A DNA stretch of 23,529 nt from an uncultured Oscillospiraceae bacterium (GTDB taxonomy: Bacteria; Bacillota; Clostridia; Oscillospirales; Oscillospiraceae): assembly GCA_910585735.1 (NCBI GenBank), contig CAJUEU010000028.1, forward strand, positions 1 to 23,529, written 5' to 3'. The position numbers and the translations under genes were made by a program. Shown in pieces: positions 6,408 through 13,651 of this stretch; the stretch's first letter is position 1, and the number at the start of each line of letters is the position of its first letter. Under the pieces are notes generated by a model. The model did not search any database. It was not told the origin of the DNA and saw nothing but the letters and a program-made list of their open reading frames with translations.

Positions 6408-8000
6408 TTACCACTGAAAGCTGGAGCCGTCCATGACCTCAACGTCCACATCCACCTTGGGCTCCCGGCCCCGCTGCTCCCGGCGGGCCTGGCGGCGCTC
6501 CGCCCGCTCCCGGTGACGCTTCTCCCGTTCCGCCCGGCGGGCCTCCCGTTCCCGAAGAAGGTCTTCCCGCTCCCGGAGAAGGGCCTCCCGCTCCTGCTCG
6601 GTCTCCCGGCGTGCCTCCTCGTCCTCCTCCTCTTCCAGGTCCTCTAACTCCTCGTCCAGATCCTCCAGCTCTTCCTCCAGGTCCTCCAGTTCCTCGTCCA
6701 GGGCCTCCAGCTCCTCATCCTCGTCGTCCTCCTCATCCCAATCGTCGCCGATGTGGATGGAAACGCCCTTTCCAAGCTTGCCCATGATCTGCCCCAGAAT
6801 GTTTGCCCCCCGGTTCAGGGCCTCGATGCCCGCGCCCTTTCCGGCCTTGAGCACCGCCACGTCATAGGTCACCAGTTCCACCACCGGCCGCTGCTCGGGA
6901 CTGCATTTCACCACGGCGCAGTCCTCGATCCGCACCAGCTTCTCCCGCAGCAGCTCCAGCGGCACATCCTCCCGGATGGTCACGGTGGCACAGTCCCGGA
7001 TCACCAGGCCGTCCTCGGACTGCTCCAGCATAGAGGCGTCCACCACCACCACGGCCCGGTCCTCAATGGTGTTTCCGCCGATGACCTTCATCTCCGGGCA
7101 AATGAGGGTGAGCCGGCCCTCCCTGGACAGGGCCTCGGCCTTGTCCAGGGCCCGCTTGACTCCCCGAAGGCAGCCCTTGACCTGCAGGTACTCCACCCGC
7201 TCCAGCAGGGTCCCGCAGTCCTTGGTGGGCATGCTCAGGTCGCCCCCCACCCAGAGGCGGCTTCCGTGGCTGCGCAGCAGGCTCTCGGTAAGCTGGGCCT
7301 CCCCGTTCACGTAGGAGCACCCGTCCGGGATGGCCAAGATCCGCACGGTCTCGTCCACCAGCAGGGCGGCCTGCCCCACCTTGGACTTGCTCACCACCAG
7401 CTCACGGGTGACAAAGGACAGGTTCTTCTCGGCCATGACCTGGAAGTCGATCTCCGGGTCCAGGGCCACCACCCGGCGGGCGGCGTAATACCTCCCGTCC
7501 TGCCGGGCCCGCAGGTGGAAGGTGCCGTCCAGCACGGTGACCCCCTCCAGCCGGATACAGCCGTCCGGATAGGTGTCCACCGGCCCGTTGATGGTAAATC
7601 TGCCCGCCAGAATCCCCGCCACGCTCTCCGGGCAGATGACAGGGCCGTTGATGATCCCTCCCACCCAGCGCTTTAGGGTCTCCTCGCCGCCGGGCTCCAC
7701 GGTGACCGGGCCGTTGAGGGTCATGTACTCCACGATCCCCTCGCCCACCCCCGCGGGGGTGGGGCCCACCTTCACGGGGCCGTTGATGGCCCTGGTCCGA
7801 AGAATCTCCCCCTCCGCGAGATTCAGGATGGTGCTGGAATTGATCTTGACCCCGAACTCCCGCAGGAGCGCCCGGGCCTCGGGGTTCACCACCAGGATCT
7901 TGCTGTTGATGATAATACTCTCATACCCCTCCAGCTTCTCCCGGGTCAGCTCCCGGGCGTCGCAGATCTTGGAGTCGATCACCATCTTCTTCTCACTCAT
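6408..8000 (-). CDS. Unrecognised cytosolic protein with NGPV repeats and charge-segregated helical tail
   Basis: 530 residues. ATG 8000 is preferred because GGAGG lies 8 nt upstream; the in-frame ATG 8006 is only 2 nt from it. There is no signal peptide or membrane segment. Asn-Gly-Pro-Val recurs at residues 73, 96, 118 and 138, about 22 residues apart, and the following region to about 410 stays rich in Val, Gly and short strands, which suggests a beta-solenoid. The tail from residue 419 is very acidic with a seven-residue Leu pattern (about 419-462), then Arg/Glu-rich with net positive charge (about 464-512), probably one long helix or coiled coil. It lies 18 nt after the stop of an ECF sigma gene and is probably co-transcribed with it. 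I recognise no family. It might be a sensor or anti-sigma partner, or a bactofilin-like scaffold. Confidence 0.8.
   Translation of the reverse strand: MSEKKMVIDSKICDARELTREKLEGYESIIINSKILVVNPEARALLREFGVKINSSTILNLAEGEILRTRAINGPVKVGPTPAGVGEGIVEYMTLNGPVTVEPGGEETLKRWVGGIINGPVICPESVAGILAGRFTINGPVDTYPDGCIRLEGVTVLDGTFHLRARQDGRYYAARRVVALDPEIDFQVMAEKNLSFVTRELVVSKSKVGQAALLVDETVRILAIPDGCSYVNGEAQLTESLLRSHGSRLWVGGDLSMPTKDCGTLLERVEYLQVKGCLRGVKRALDKAEALSREGRLTLICPEMKVIGGNTIEDRAVVVVDASMLEQSEDGLVIRDCATVTIREDVPLELLREKLVRIEDCAVVKCSPEQRPVVELVTYDVAVLKAGKGAGIEALNRGANILGQIMGKLGKGVSIHIGDDWDEEDDEDEELEALDEELEDLEEELEDLDEELEDLEEEEDEEARRETEQEREALLREREDLLREREARRAEREKRHRERAERRQARREQRGREPKVDVDVEVMDGSSFQW
6633..6716. repeat. 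Four 21-bp tandem repeats inside the NGPV-repeat gene
   Basis: Four degenerate 21-bp units (6633-6653, 6654-6674, 6675-6695, 6696-6716), each like CTCCAG-TCCTCCAG-TCCTC on the plus strand. They encode the acidic heptads (ELEDLEE/ELEDLDE). The unit equals one heptad, so copy number could change without a frameshift. Confidence 0.7.
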
Positions 8001-8018
8001 ATTCATATCCTCCTTGCT

Positions 8019-8516
8019 TCAAAGTGGTTTTTCTTCCTGCTTGTCCGTTGTCTCTCCCAGCCCCAGCCACAGGGTGAGCCGCTTCCGGGCCGAAGCCAGC
8101 CGGGAGCGCACCGTAGCTGGCGGCAGGTCGTAGAGCTCCCCCAGCTCAGTGGAATCGTAGCCCTGGAAATACCGCATCACGAAAAGGCCCCGCTCGTTGT
8201 CAGGCAGGCGGTCGATGAGCTCCCGGACCGCCGCCCTGGAGTAGTCCTCCTCCTTCACCAGGCGCATCAGCTCCTCCCCCTGAAGCTCTATCTCCCGGGA
8301 GAGCTTGCGCACCCGGTCGATAAAAAGCCGTTTCGCGGTGGTGTAGAGCCAGGCCCGTTTCTGGACCCGCTCCAGCCCCCGCCAGTCCTCCTGGTGGGTC
8401 ATTGCCCGAAGAAAGGTCTCCTGACAGAGGTCCTCCGCTGTCCCAACATCTCCGGCCAGGGAGACACAGTATCGGAGCAGTGCCGACCAGTATGCTTTAT
8501 AGAGCTCCTCCACCAT
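8019..8516 (-). CDS. ECF-type RNA polymerase sigma factor
   Basis: 165 residues, normal for an ECF (group 4) sigma factor. Region 2 spans about residues 1-75 (AEDLCQETFLRA, then KRAWLYTTAKRLFIDRVRK for core binding and -10 melting). Region 4 spans about 103-152 (LPDNERGLFVMRY, then a helix-turn-helix around ELGELYDLPPATVRSRL). Regions 1 and 3 are absent, as expected. ATG 8516 follows a G-rich site. The next gene, 18 nt downstream, is the NGPV-repeat protein rather than a recognisable membrane or zinc anti-sigma factor. The gene has a SigA-like promoter at 8698-8726 and a leader of about 175 nt; I did not find an obvious ECF self-promoter. Target genes are unknown. Confidence 0.92.
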   Translation of the reverse strand: MVEELYKAYWSALLRYCVSLAGDVGTAEDLCQETFLRAMTHQEDWRGLERVQKRAWLYTTAKRLFIDRVRKLSREIELQGEELMRLVKEEDYSRAAVRELIDRLPDNERGLFVMRYFQGYDSTELGELYDLPPATVRSRLASARKRLTLWLGLGETTDKQEEKPL

Positions 8517-8697
8517 GCTTCTCCCCCCTTGCCTTCATACTCTGTTGGTAAAACGGATAAGTCCGCCCAAGTGTTGATGTCTCTGTCCAAAAATTTAAAA
8601 ATTTTCACTTTTTCTTTCCCCTTTCCGGCGCCTTCACCCATAAAACGCAGGAAAAGTGGGAAGTGTTGGGAGAGAAAGGAATTTTTTTGTTTTTTTC

Positions 8698-8726
8698 ATT
8701 ATAACACGGTTTGCCTTTTTCCGCAA
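8698..8726 (-). promoter_or_regulatory. SigA-type promoter of the ECF sigma gene
   Basis: The minus strand reads TTGCGG, 17-nt spacer, TATAAT. It overlaps the divergent ymdB promoter by 16 bp. The region between it and the sigma start (8517-8690) is AT-rich and holds no convincing ORF or hairpin. Confidence 0.72.
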
Positions 8727-8739
8727 AATACCGTATAAT
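8711..8739 (+). promoter_or_regulatory. SigA-type promoter of ymdB-yhaO-yhaN
   Basis: TTGCCT, 17-nt spacer, TATAAT. The likely start point is near 8746, which falls on the upstream in-frame ATG at 8748 and therefore supports translation from ATG 8766. Confidence 0.78.
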
Positions 8740-8765
8740 AAAGGAAAATGAAAGGATGTGGGGAT

Positions 8766-9545
8766 ATGCTGTTTCGACTGCTGGCCATAGGAGACGTGGT
8801 GGGGGATCCCGGTTTGGACTACCTGGAACGCCACCTGCGCTCCCTGAAAAAGTGGAAGGACGTCCACTTTACCGTGGTCAACGGGGAGAACGCCTCCGGG
8901 GTGGGCGTCACCCCCAAGCAGGCCCAGCTCATTCTGGACGCCGGGTGTGACGTCATCACCCTGGGCAACCACACCTGGAACAAGCTCCAGATCGCGGACT
9001 TTCTGGACGAGTGCCCCTACATTCTCCGCCCAGGCAACTACACCAGCCGGGTCCCCGGCAGGGGCTGGGGGATCTATGACGGTCCCCGGGGACTGCGGGT
9101 CGGGGTGATGAACCTCATCGGCCGCACCGAGATGGACGCCAACTTCGACAACCCCTTCACCGTGGCCGACAAGGCCCTGAAGGAAGCTGACGCCGATGTG
9201 TGGTTCCTGGACTTCCACGCCGAGGCCACCAGCGAGAAGGGAGCCATGGGCTTCTACCTGGACGGCCGGGTCCAGGCCGTGTGGGGCACCCACACCCACG
9301 TGCCCACCGCCGACACGCAAATTCTGCCCCAGGGCACCGGCTTCGTCTCCGACCTGGGCATGACCGGCCCGGCGGTCTCCGTGCTGGGCATCCCGCCCCA
9401 CCAGGCCATCAACCGCTTTTTAGGAGGCCTCCCCGCCCGGTATGAGGCGGCCGAAGGGCCCTGTAAGCTCAACGCCGTCCTCTTCACCGTGGATACGGAC
9501 ACGAAGCAATGCGTGGCCGTGGAGCGGGTGGATATTCAGGAATAA
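8766..9545 (+). CDS. ymdB: YmdB family metallophosphoesterase (2',3'-cyclic nucleotide phosphodiesterase)
   Basis: 259 residues; Bacillus YmdB has about 264. The start ATG 8766 is chosen because AAAGGA lies 9 nt upstream, the protein then begins like the family (MLFRLLAIGDVVG), and the earlier ATG 8748 coincides with the predicted transcription start. Metal-binding motifs are all present: GDVVGDPG (D10), NGEN (39-42), GNHTW (67-71), DFHAEATSEK (His151) and GTHTHVPTAD (His176, His178). In Bacillus the enzyme hydrolyses 2',3'-cAMP/cGMP and affects biofilm versus motility choices; RNase Y association is reported there. It is first in an operon with yhaO (18-nt gap) and yhaN, and is transcribed divergently from the ECF sigma gene. 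Confidence 0.93.
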   Translation: MLFRLLAIGDVVGDPGLDYLERHLRSLKKWKDVHFTVVNGENASGVGVTPKQAQLILDAGCDVITLGNHTWNKLQIADFLDECPYILRPGNYTSRVPGRGWGIYDGPRGLRVGVMNLIGRTEMDANFDNPFTVADKALKEADADVWFLDFHAEATSEKGAMGFYLDGRVQAVWGTHTHVPTADTQILPQGTGFVSDLGMTGPAVSVLGIPPHQAINRFLGGLPARYEAAEGPCKLNAVLFTVDTDTKQCVAVERVDIQE

Positions 9546-9563
9546 CCAAGGAGGTAACTCCCC

Positions 9564-10652
9564 ATGCTTCACATCCTACACGCCGCCGACCTCCATCTGG
9601 ACGCCCCCTTCGCCGCCCTGGACCCCGGGCAGGCCGCCCGGCGGCGGAGCGAGCAGCGGCTTCTGCTGGACAAGCTTGCCGACCTGGCCGCGGAGCGAAA
9701 GGCCGACCTGGTGCTCCTCTCGGGGGACCTGCTGGACTCGGAGCAGACCTACCGGGAGACCGCCCAAGCGCTGGCCGCCGCCCTGGGACGGATCGACGCC
9801 CCGGTGGTCATTGCCCCGGGCAACCACGACTACTATTCCCCCTCCTCCCTCTACGCCGCCTCCTTCTGGCCGGATAACGTACATATCTTCCGCTCGGAGG
9901 CGGTAGAGGTCCTGGACCTGCCGCAGGTGACGGTTTACGGCTCGGCCTTCACCTCCCCCTTCCGCGCCGCCTCCCCCCTCTCCGGCTTTCATGCCCCCTC
10001 TTCGGGTAAGCCGGCGGTGATGGTCCTCCACGGCGATGTGGATTCCCCGGGGAGCCGCTACTGCCCCATCACCCGCCAGGAGATCGCCCAAAGCGGCCTT
10101 ACCTACCTGGCCCTGGGCCATATCCACGGCTGCTCCGGCCTCCGCCGGGAGGGGGACACCTGCTGGGCCTATCCCGGCTGTACCGAGGGCCGGGGCTTTG
10201 ACGAGCTGGGGCCCAAGGGTGCCTTGTGGATCACCATCGGGGAGGATAACTCGGTGACCGCCGAATTTCTCCCCCTGTGTGAGCGGCGGTATGAGATCCT
10301 CACCTGCGACCTCACCGGGAAGGACCCCGCCGCCGCCATCGCGGAGACATTGCGGAGCGGAAGCCCCAAGGACGTCTGCCGCCTCATTCTCACCGGGGAG
10401 GCCGAAACGCCCGACCTTGCCGCCCTCACCGCCCTGGCCGGCCCCTGCCGTATGGCGGTGACCCTCCTGGACCACACCCGGGTCCCCCGTGATCTCTGGG
10501 CCCGGGAGAGTGAGGACACCCTCACCGGGCTGTTCCTCCGGGAGATGCGCCGCCGCCTGGACGCTGCCGCCGATGATACTGAAAGGGCCGCCCTGGACCG
10601 GGCCGTGCGCTTCGGTCTGGCCGCCCTGGAGCACGGGGAGGACACACCATGA
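9564..10652 (+). CDS. yhaO: DNA repair exonuclease-type metallophosphoesterase, YhaO/SbcD-like
   Basis: 362 residues. The calcineurin-like nuclease fold is shown by HAADLHLD (D9, H11), GDLLD (54-58), GNHD (86-89), HGD (156-158) and GHIHG (185-189), the SbcD/Mre11 metal ligands. A C-terminal capping region follows. The start has AAGGAGG 8 nt upstream. Its stop overlaps the start of yhaN by 4 nt (ATGA), so translation is coupled, as expected for a Mre11-Rad50-like nuclease and ATPase pair. Bacillus YhaO works with YhaN in an SbcCD-like complex of poorly known substrate. A main sbcD elsewhere in the genome cannot be excluded, so the symbol is by family similarity. Confidence 0.88.
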   Translation: MLHILHAADLHLDAPFAALDPGQAARRRSEQRLLLDKLADLAAERKADLVLLSGDLLDSEQTYRETAQALAAALGRIDAPVVIAPGNHDYYSPSSLYAASFWPDNVHIFRSEAVEVLDLPQVTVYGSAFTSPFRAASPLSGFHAPSSGKPAVMVLHGDVDSPGSRYCPITRQEIAQSGLTYLALGHIHGCSGLRREGDTCWAYPGCTEGRGFDELGPKGALWITIGEDNSVTAEFLPLCERRYEILTCDLTGKDPAAAIAETLRSGSPKDVCRLILTGEAETPDLAALTALAGPCRMAVTLLDHTRVPRDLWARESEDTLTGLFLREMRRRLDAAADDTERAALDRAVRFGLAALEHGEDTP

Positions 10653-12907
10653 AGATCATAGAGATGACCGCCACCTTCGGCTGTCTCAATAAGGCCACTC
10701 TCCGCCCCGGTGAGGGCTTTACCCTGGTGGAGGCCGCCAACGAATCGGGAAAATCCACCTGGTGCGCTTTCCTGCGGGCCATGCTCTACGGCTTCCCCGC
10801 CCGGGACAGGACCAAGGAGGGCCATCTGGCCGAAAAGACCCGCTATCAGCCCTGGTCGGGGGCCCCTATGGAGGGCACCCTGCGGCTGGAGTGGCAGGGC
10901 CGGGATATCACCCTCTACCGCGGTCCCAAGGGAAGTACGCCCTGGGCCGCCTTTTCGGCCGTCTACACCGCCACCGGCGAGGCCGTCCCCTCCCTCACCG
11001 CCGAAACCTGCGGCGAGACCCTCCTGGGGGTCTCCCGGGAGGTCTTTGAGCGCACTGCCTTTGTGGGCCAGGGCTCCGTCATCCTCTCCCCCAGCGCCGA
11101 CCTGGAAAAGCGGGCCGCCGCTTTGGCCACCTCCGGGGAGGAGGAAGTTTCTTTCTCCCAGGTGGAGCGGACGCTGAAGGACTGGCTCAACCGCCGCCGT
11201 TCCAATTCCCGCAACGGCCTCATTCCCCAGCTTGAGGGTAAGTTGGCTCAGATCGAGGACACCGTCGAACAGCAGAGCGGCCTGCTGCGCCGCCAGGGAG
11301 AGGCCCTTCAGCGGCAGGAGGAGCTTACCGCCCAAAGGGATACCTTGAAGGCCCAGCTGGAGACCCTCAAAGCGCGGCAGGACAGGCAGCTCTCCACCCG
11401 CCGGGCCAAGGCCCAGGAGGACTATGACGAGCTTCTTTCCCGGGTGGAGCAGCTGAAAAAGACCGTTCAGGACCTCCCGGACGCCGAGACCCTGCGGACC
11501 GCCCAGGGGGACCTGAGCTTCCTCAACACCCTCACCGCCAACCTGCGGCAGGCCGACAAAGCCGCCCCCGAGGCTCTGGCCAAGGCCCGCCAGGCTGAGG
11601 AGGAGGCGGACAGCGATCCCTGCTTCCCCCATCAGGATCCCCGTTTTGCCGCCGCCCAGGCCCAGAGAGACCATGACGAGGCGGCCAGGCAGATAAAAAA
11701 AGGCCCCTCTCCCTTGTTCGGGCTCCTCCTCCCGCTCATGGCCACCCTGGGAGCCCTCGGATACGATCACTTCCTGGCCCAGCCCGCTCCGTCCTATGCC
11801 GCCCCCCGGTATGCCCTTTCCCTTCCCTGGGCCGTGGGTGGCTTGGGGCTCGGCGCTTTCGTGATGCTGGCTCTCTTCTTGGCCCGCCGGAGCAAAAGGA
11901 AGAAGCTTTCCGCCCTCCTCTCCCGCTATGACGCCCAAACTCCCGATGATATTTTGACCCGGGCCGCCGATTACAACAAAAAGGTGGAGACTGCCCAGGA
12001 GCTCCGCCGGATATATCAGGCGGTGGAGACGGAACGCTCCAAGCTTCTTACCCAGAAGGAGGAGCTCACCGCCCAGCTCCTGGCCCTGGTCCACTCTTTC
12101 GCCCCCGAGGTCACCGACGCCTTCGGCGTGTCCGCCGCCCTCAGCCGGGCCCTCCAGCAGGGAGAGGCCTACCGGCTGGCCCAGAGTGAATTTTCCGCCG
12201 CCGAGCGGCTCCTGTCCGCACTTCCCGCCCCCCAGTCCGCCGGACTCCCCCTTTCCGCCGCCGACCTCGCCCCCACCGGGGAGGATCCGGCGGAGCTGGC
12301 AGTCCGGCTCAAGGAGGCCGAGGATGCCTTGGGGCAGGCCCGGCAGCTCAGCGCCCAGCTTTACGGAGAGCTCAGCGCCATGGGAGATCCCGCCCGTTGG
12401 GAGGGGGAAAAGGCCGCTCTCACTCAGGAGCTGGAGCGCCGCCAGGAGGAGTACGATGCCCTGGCCATCGCCCTGGACGCCCTGCAGGAGGCCGGCTCCC
12501 AGCTCCAGGAGCGGTTCTCCCCCGCCATCAACCAGCGTGCCGGGGCGTATCTTTCCACCCTCACCGGGGGAAAATACGATACAGCCACCCTCACCCGGCA
12601 GTTCCAGGCCTCCGCGCGGGAGACGGGAGACGCCGCCCCCCGGCAGGACCTGGCCCTCTCGGGCGGTGCCGCCCAACAGCTCTATCTGGCCGCCCGGCTG
12701 GCCATGTGCGACCTGGCCCTGCCCCAGGAGGAGCCCTGCCCCATCCTTCTGGACGACGTGCTGGACGCCTTTGACGACGCGCGGGCCAAGCTGGCCCTCA
12801 CCTGCTTCCTGGAGACCGCTCAGCGCCGCCAGGTCCTGCTCTTCACCTGCCACAGCCGGGAGAAGGAGCTGCTCAACTCCGCCCCGGTGACCGTGGTAAA
12901 TCTATAA
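10649..12907 (+). CDS. yhaN: AAA/ABC-type coiled-coil ATPase, YhaN (SbcC/Rad50-like)
   Basis: 752 residues, shorter than Bacillus YhaN (about 960). Walker A is ANESGKST (30-37), the ABC signature LSGG is at 670-673, and Walker B is PILLDDV with Asp702-Asp703. Between them run Glu/Gln/Arg-rich coiled coils (about 170-290 and 415-560). In the middle, two hydrophobic stretches (about 356-375 and 392-411) followed by RRSKRKK look like a transmembrane hairpin where Rad50 would have its zinc hook, a feature also known in YhaN-type proteins; no CxxC hook is seen. It would form the ATPase half of a nuclease with the overlapping yhaO product, possibly membrane-tethered. No terminator follows the stop. 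Confidence 0.88.
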   Translation: MKIIEMTATFGCLNKATLRPGEGFTLVEAANESGKSTWCAFLRAMLYGFPARDRTKEGHLAEKTRYQPWSGAPMEGTLRLEWQGRDITLYRGPKGSTPWAAFSAVYTATGEAVPSLTAETCGETLLGVSREVFERTAFVGQGSVILSPSADLEKRAAALATSGEEEVSFSQVERTLKDWLNRRRSNSRNGLIPQLEGKLAQIEDTVEQQSGLLRRQGEALQRQEELTAQRDTLKAQLETLKARQDRQLSTRRAKAQEDYDELLSRVEQLKKTVQDLPDAETLRTAQGDLSFLNTLTANLRQADKAAPEALAKARQAEEEADSDPCFPHQDPRFAAAQAQRDHDEAARQIKKGPSPLFGLLLPLMATLGALGYDHFLAQPAPSYAAPRYALSLPWAVGGLGLGAFVMLALFLARRSKRKKLSALLSRYDAQTPDDILTRAADYNKKVETAQELRRIYQAVETERSKLLTQKEELTAQLLALVHSFAPEVTDAFGVSAALSRALQQGEAYRLAQSEFSAAERLLSALPAPQSAGLPLSAADLAPTGEDPAELAVRLKEAEDALGQARQLSAQLYGELSAMGDPARWEGEKAALTQELERRQEEYDALAIALDALQEAGSQLQERFSPAINQRAGAYLSTLTGGKYDTATLTRQFQASARETGDAAPRQDLALSGGAAQQLYLAARLAMCDLALPQEEPCPILLDDVLDAFDDARAKLALTCFLETAQRRQVLLFTCHSREKELLNSAPVTVVNL

Positions 12908-12935
12908 AGGCAGCCCACCTTCTTCCCTTCCCCGG

Positions 12936-12964
12936 TTGCATTTTTCTTCCCAATGTGTTACAAT
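12936..12964 (+). promoter_or_regulatory. SigA-type promoter of lepB
   Basis: TTGCAT, 17-nt spacer, TACAAT. The start point near 12971 gives a leader of about 29 nt that includes the GGAG site. Confidence 0.75.
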
Positions 12965-12999
12965 AACTCATTCTTATCTTTTATTTGGAGCTGATCCCC

Positions 13000-13587
13000 A
13001 TGAACGACGAAGCCCTGAATCCCTTCGAGGGAGAGGAGCCCGACCCCCAGAAGGGTTCCTTCCGAATGGACCTCTATTTCTGGATGCAGGCCCTGGCGGT
13101 CGCTTTGGTGGCCCTGATCCTCACCTTCACTCTGGCCGGCCGGGTCATCAAGGTGGTAGGAGACTCCATGCTCCCCACACTTCATGAAAACGACCTGATG
13201 CTTCTCCAGTCCATCGGCTACACCCCCAAGCAGGGGGACATCGTGGTATTGCGGAAATCCTCTTTTATGTCTGACCCCGTGGTCAAACGGGTCATCGCCA
13301 CCGAGGGCCAGCACGTGACAGTGGACTACATGAACCACTGTGTCCTGGTGGACGGGGTCCCCTTGGAGGAGCCTTATATTCTGGAGCTGATGCAGGACCC
13401 CAACCGCTCCGACATGCCCGTGGTGGATGTGACGGTGCCCGAAGGCTCCATCTATGTGCTGGGAGACAACCGAAACCACTCCTCCGACTCCCGCAGCGAG
13501 CGGCTGGGCACAGTGGACACCCGGTATGTGCTGGGCCGGGTCCTTTGTATTCTGCTCCCCTTTGACCATTTCGGCGCAGTCGAATAA
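13000..13587 (+). CDS. lepB: Signal peptidase I
   Basis: 195 residues, the short Gram-positive type with one N-terminal membrane segment (about 27-47). ATG 13000 is chosen over an in-frame TTG at 12985, because GGAG lies 9 nt before the ATG and overlaps the TTG codon. The Ser/Lys dyad is visible: Ser56 in GDSMLPTL and Lys96 in VVKRVIA. The GDNRNHSSDSR motif (box E) is also present. It cleaves signal peptides of Sec- and Tat-exported proteins on the outer face of the membrane. Its substrates would include the secreted protein at the left end, while the lipoproteins here would need signal peptidase II. It has its own promoter and shares a terminator with argS. Confidence 0.95.
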   Translation: MNDEALNPFEGEEPDPQKGSFRMDLYFWMQALAVALVALILTFTLAGRVIKVVGDSMLPTLHENDLMLLQSIGYTPKQGDIVVLRKSSFMSDPVVKRVIATEGQHVTVDYMNHCVLVDGVPLEEPYILELMQDPNRSDMPVVDVTVPEGSIYVLGDNRNHSSDSRSERLGTVDTRYVLGRVLCILLPFDHFGAVE

Positions 13588-13594
13588 TCGGATC

Positions 13595-13634
13595 AAAAAA
13601 ATTCCGAACCCCAAAGTGAGGGTTCGGAATTTTT
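13595..13634. terminator. Bidirectional terminator between lepB and argS
   Basis: Arms ATTCCGAACCC (13601-13611) and GGGTTCGGAAT (13620-13630) with an 8-nt loop are flanked by A and T runs on both sides. It sits between the convergent stops at 13587 and 13652. Confidence 0.9.
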
Positions 13635-13651
13635 ATTCTCTCCTGCTGTTG

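Noticed and set aside
6394..6409. Terminator after the NGPV-repeat gene
   Set aside because: AAATTG-TTTA-CAATTT is only a 6-bp AT-rich stem overlapping the stop codon; too weak to call.
8399..8641. 80-codon minus frame in the leader of the ECF sigma gene
   Set aside because: No ribosome site before its ATG, and it overlaps the sigma start in another frame.
8748..8765. Earlier in-frame ymdB start
   Set aside because: It coincides with the predicted transcription start and has no ribosome site, and YmdB proteins begin near the ATG at 8766.
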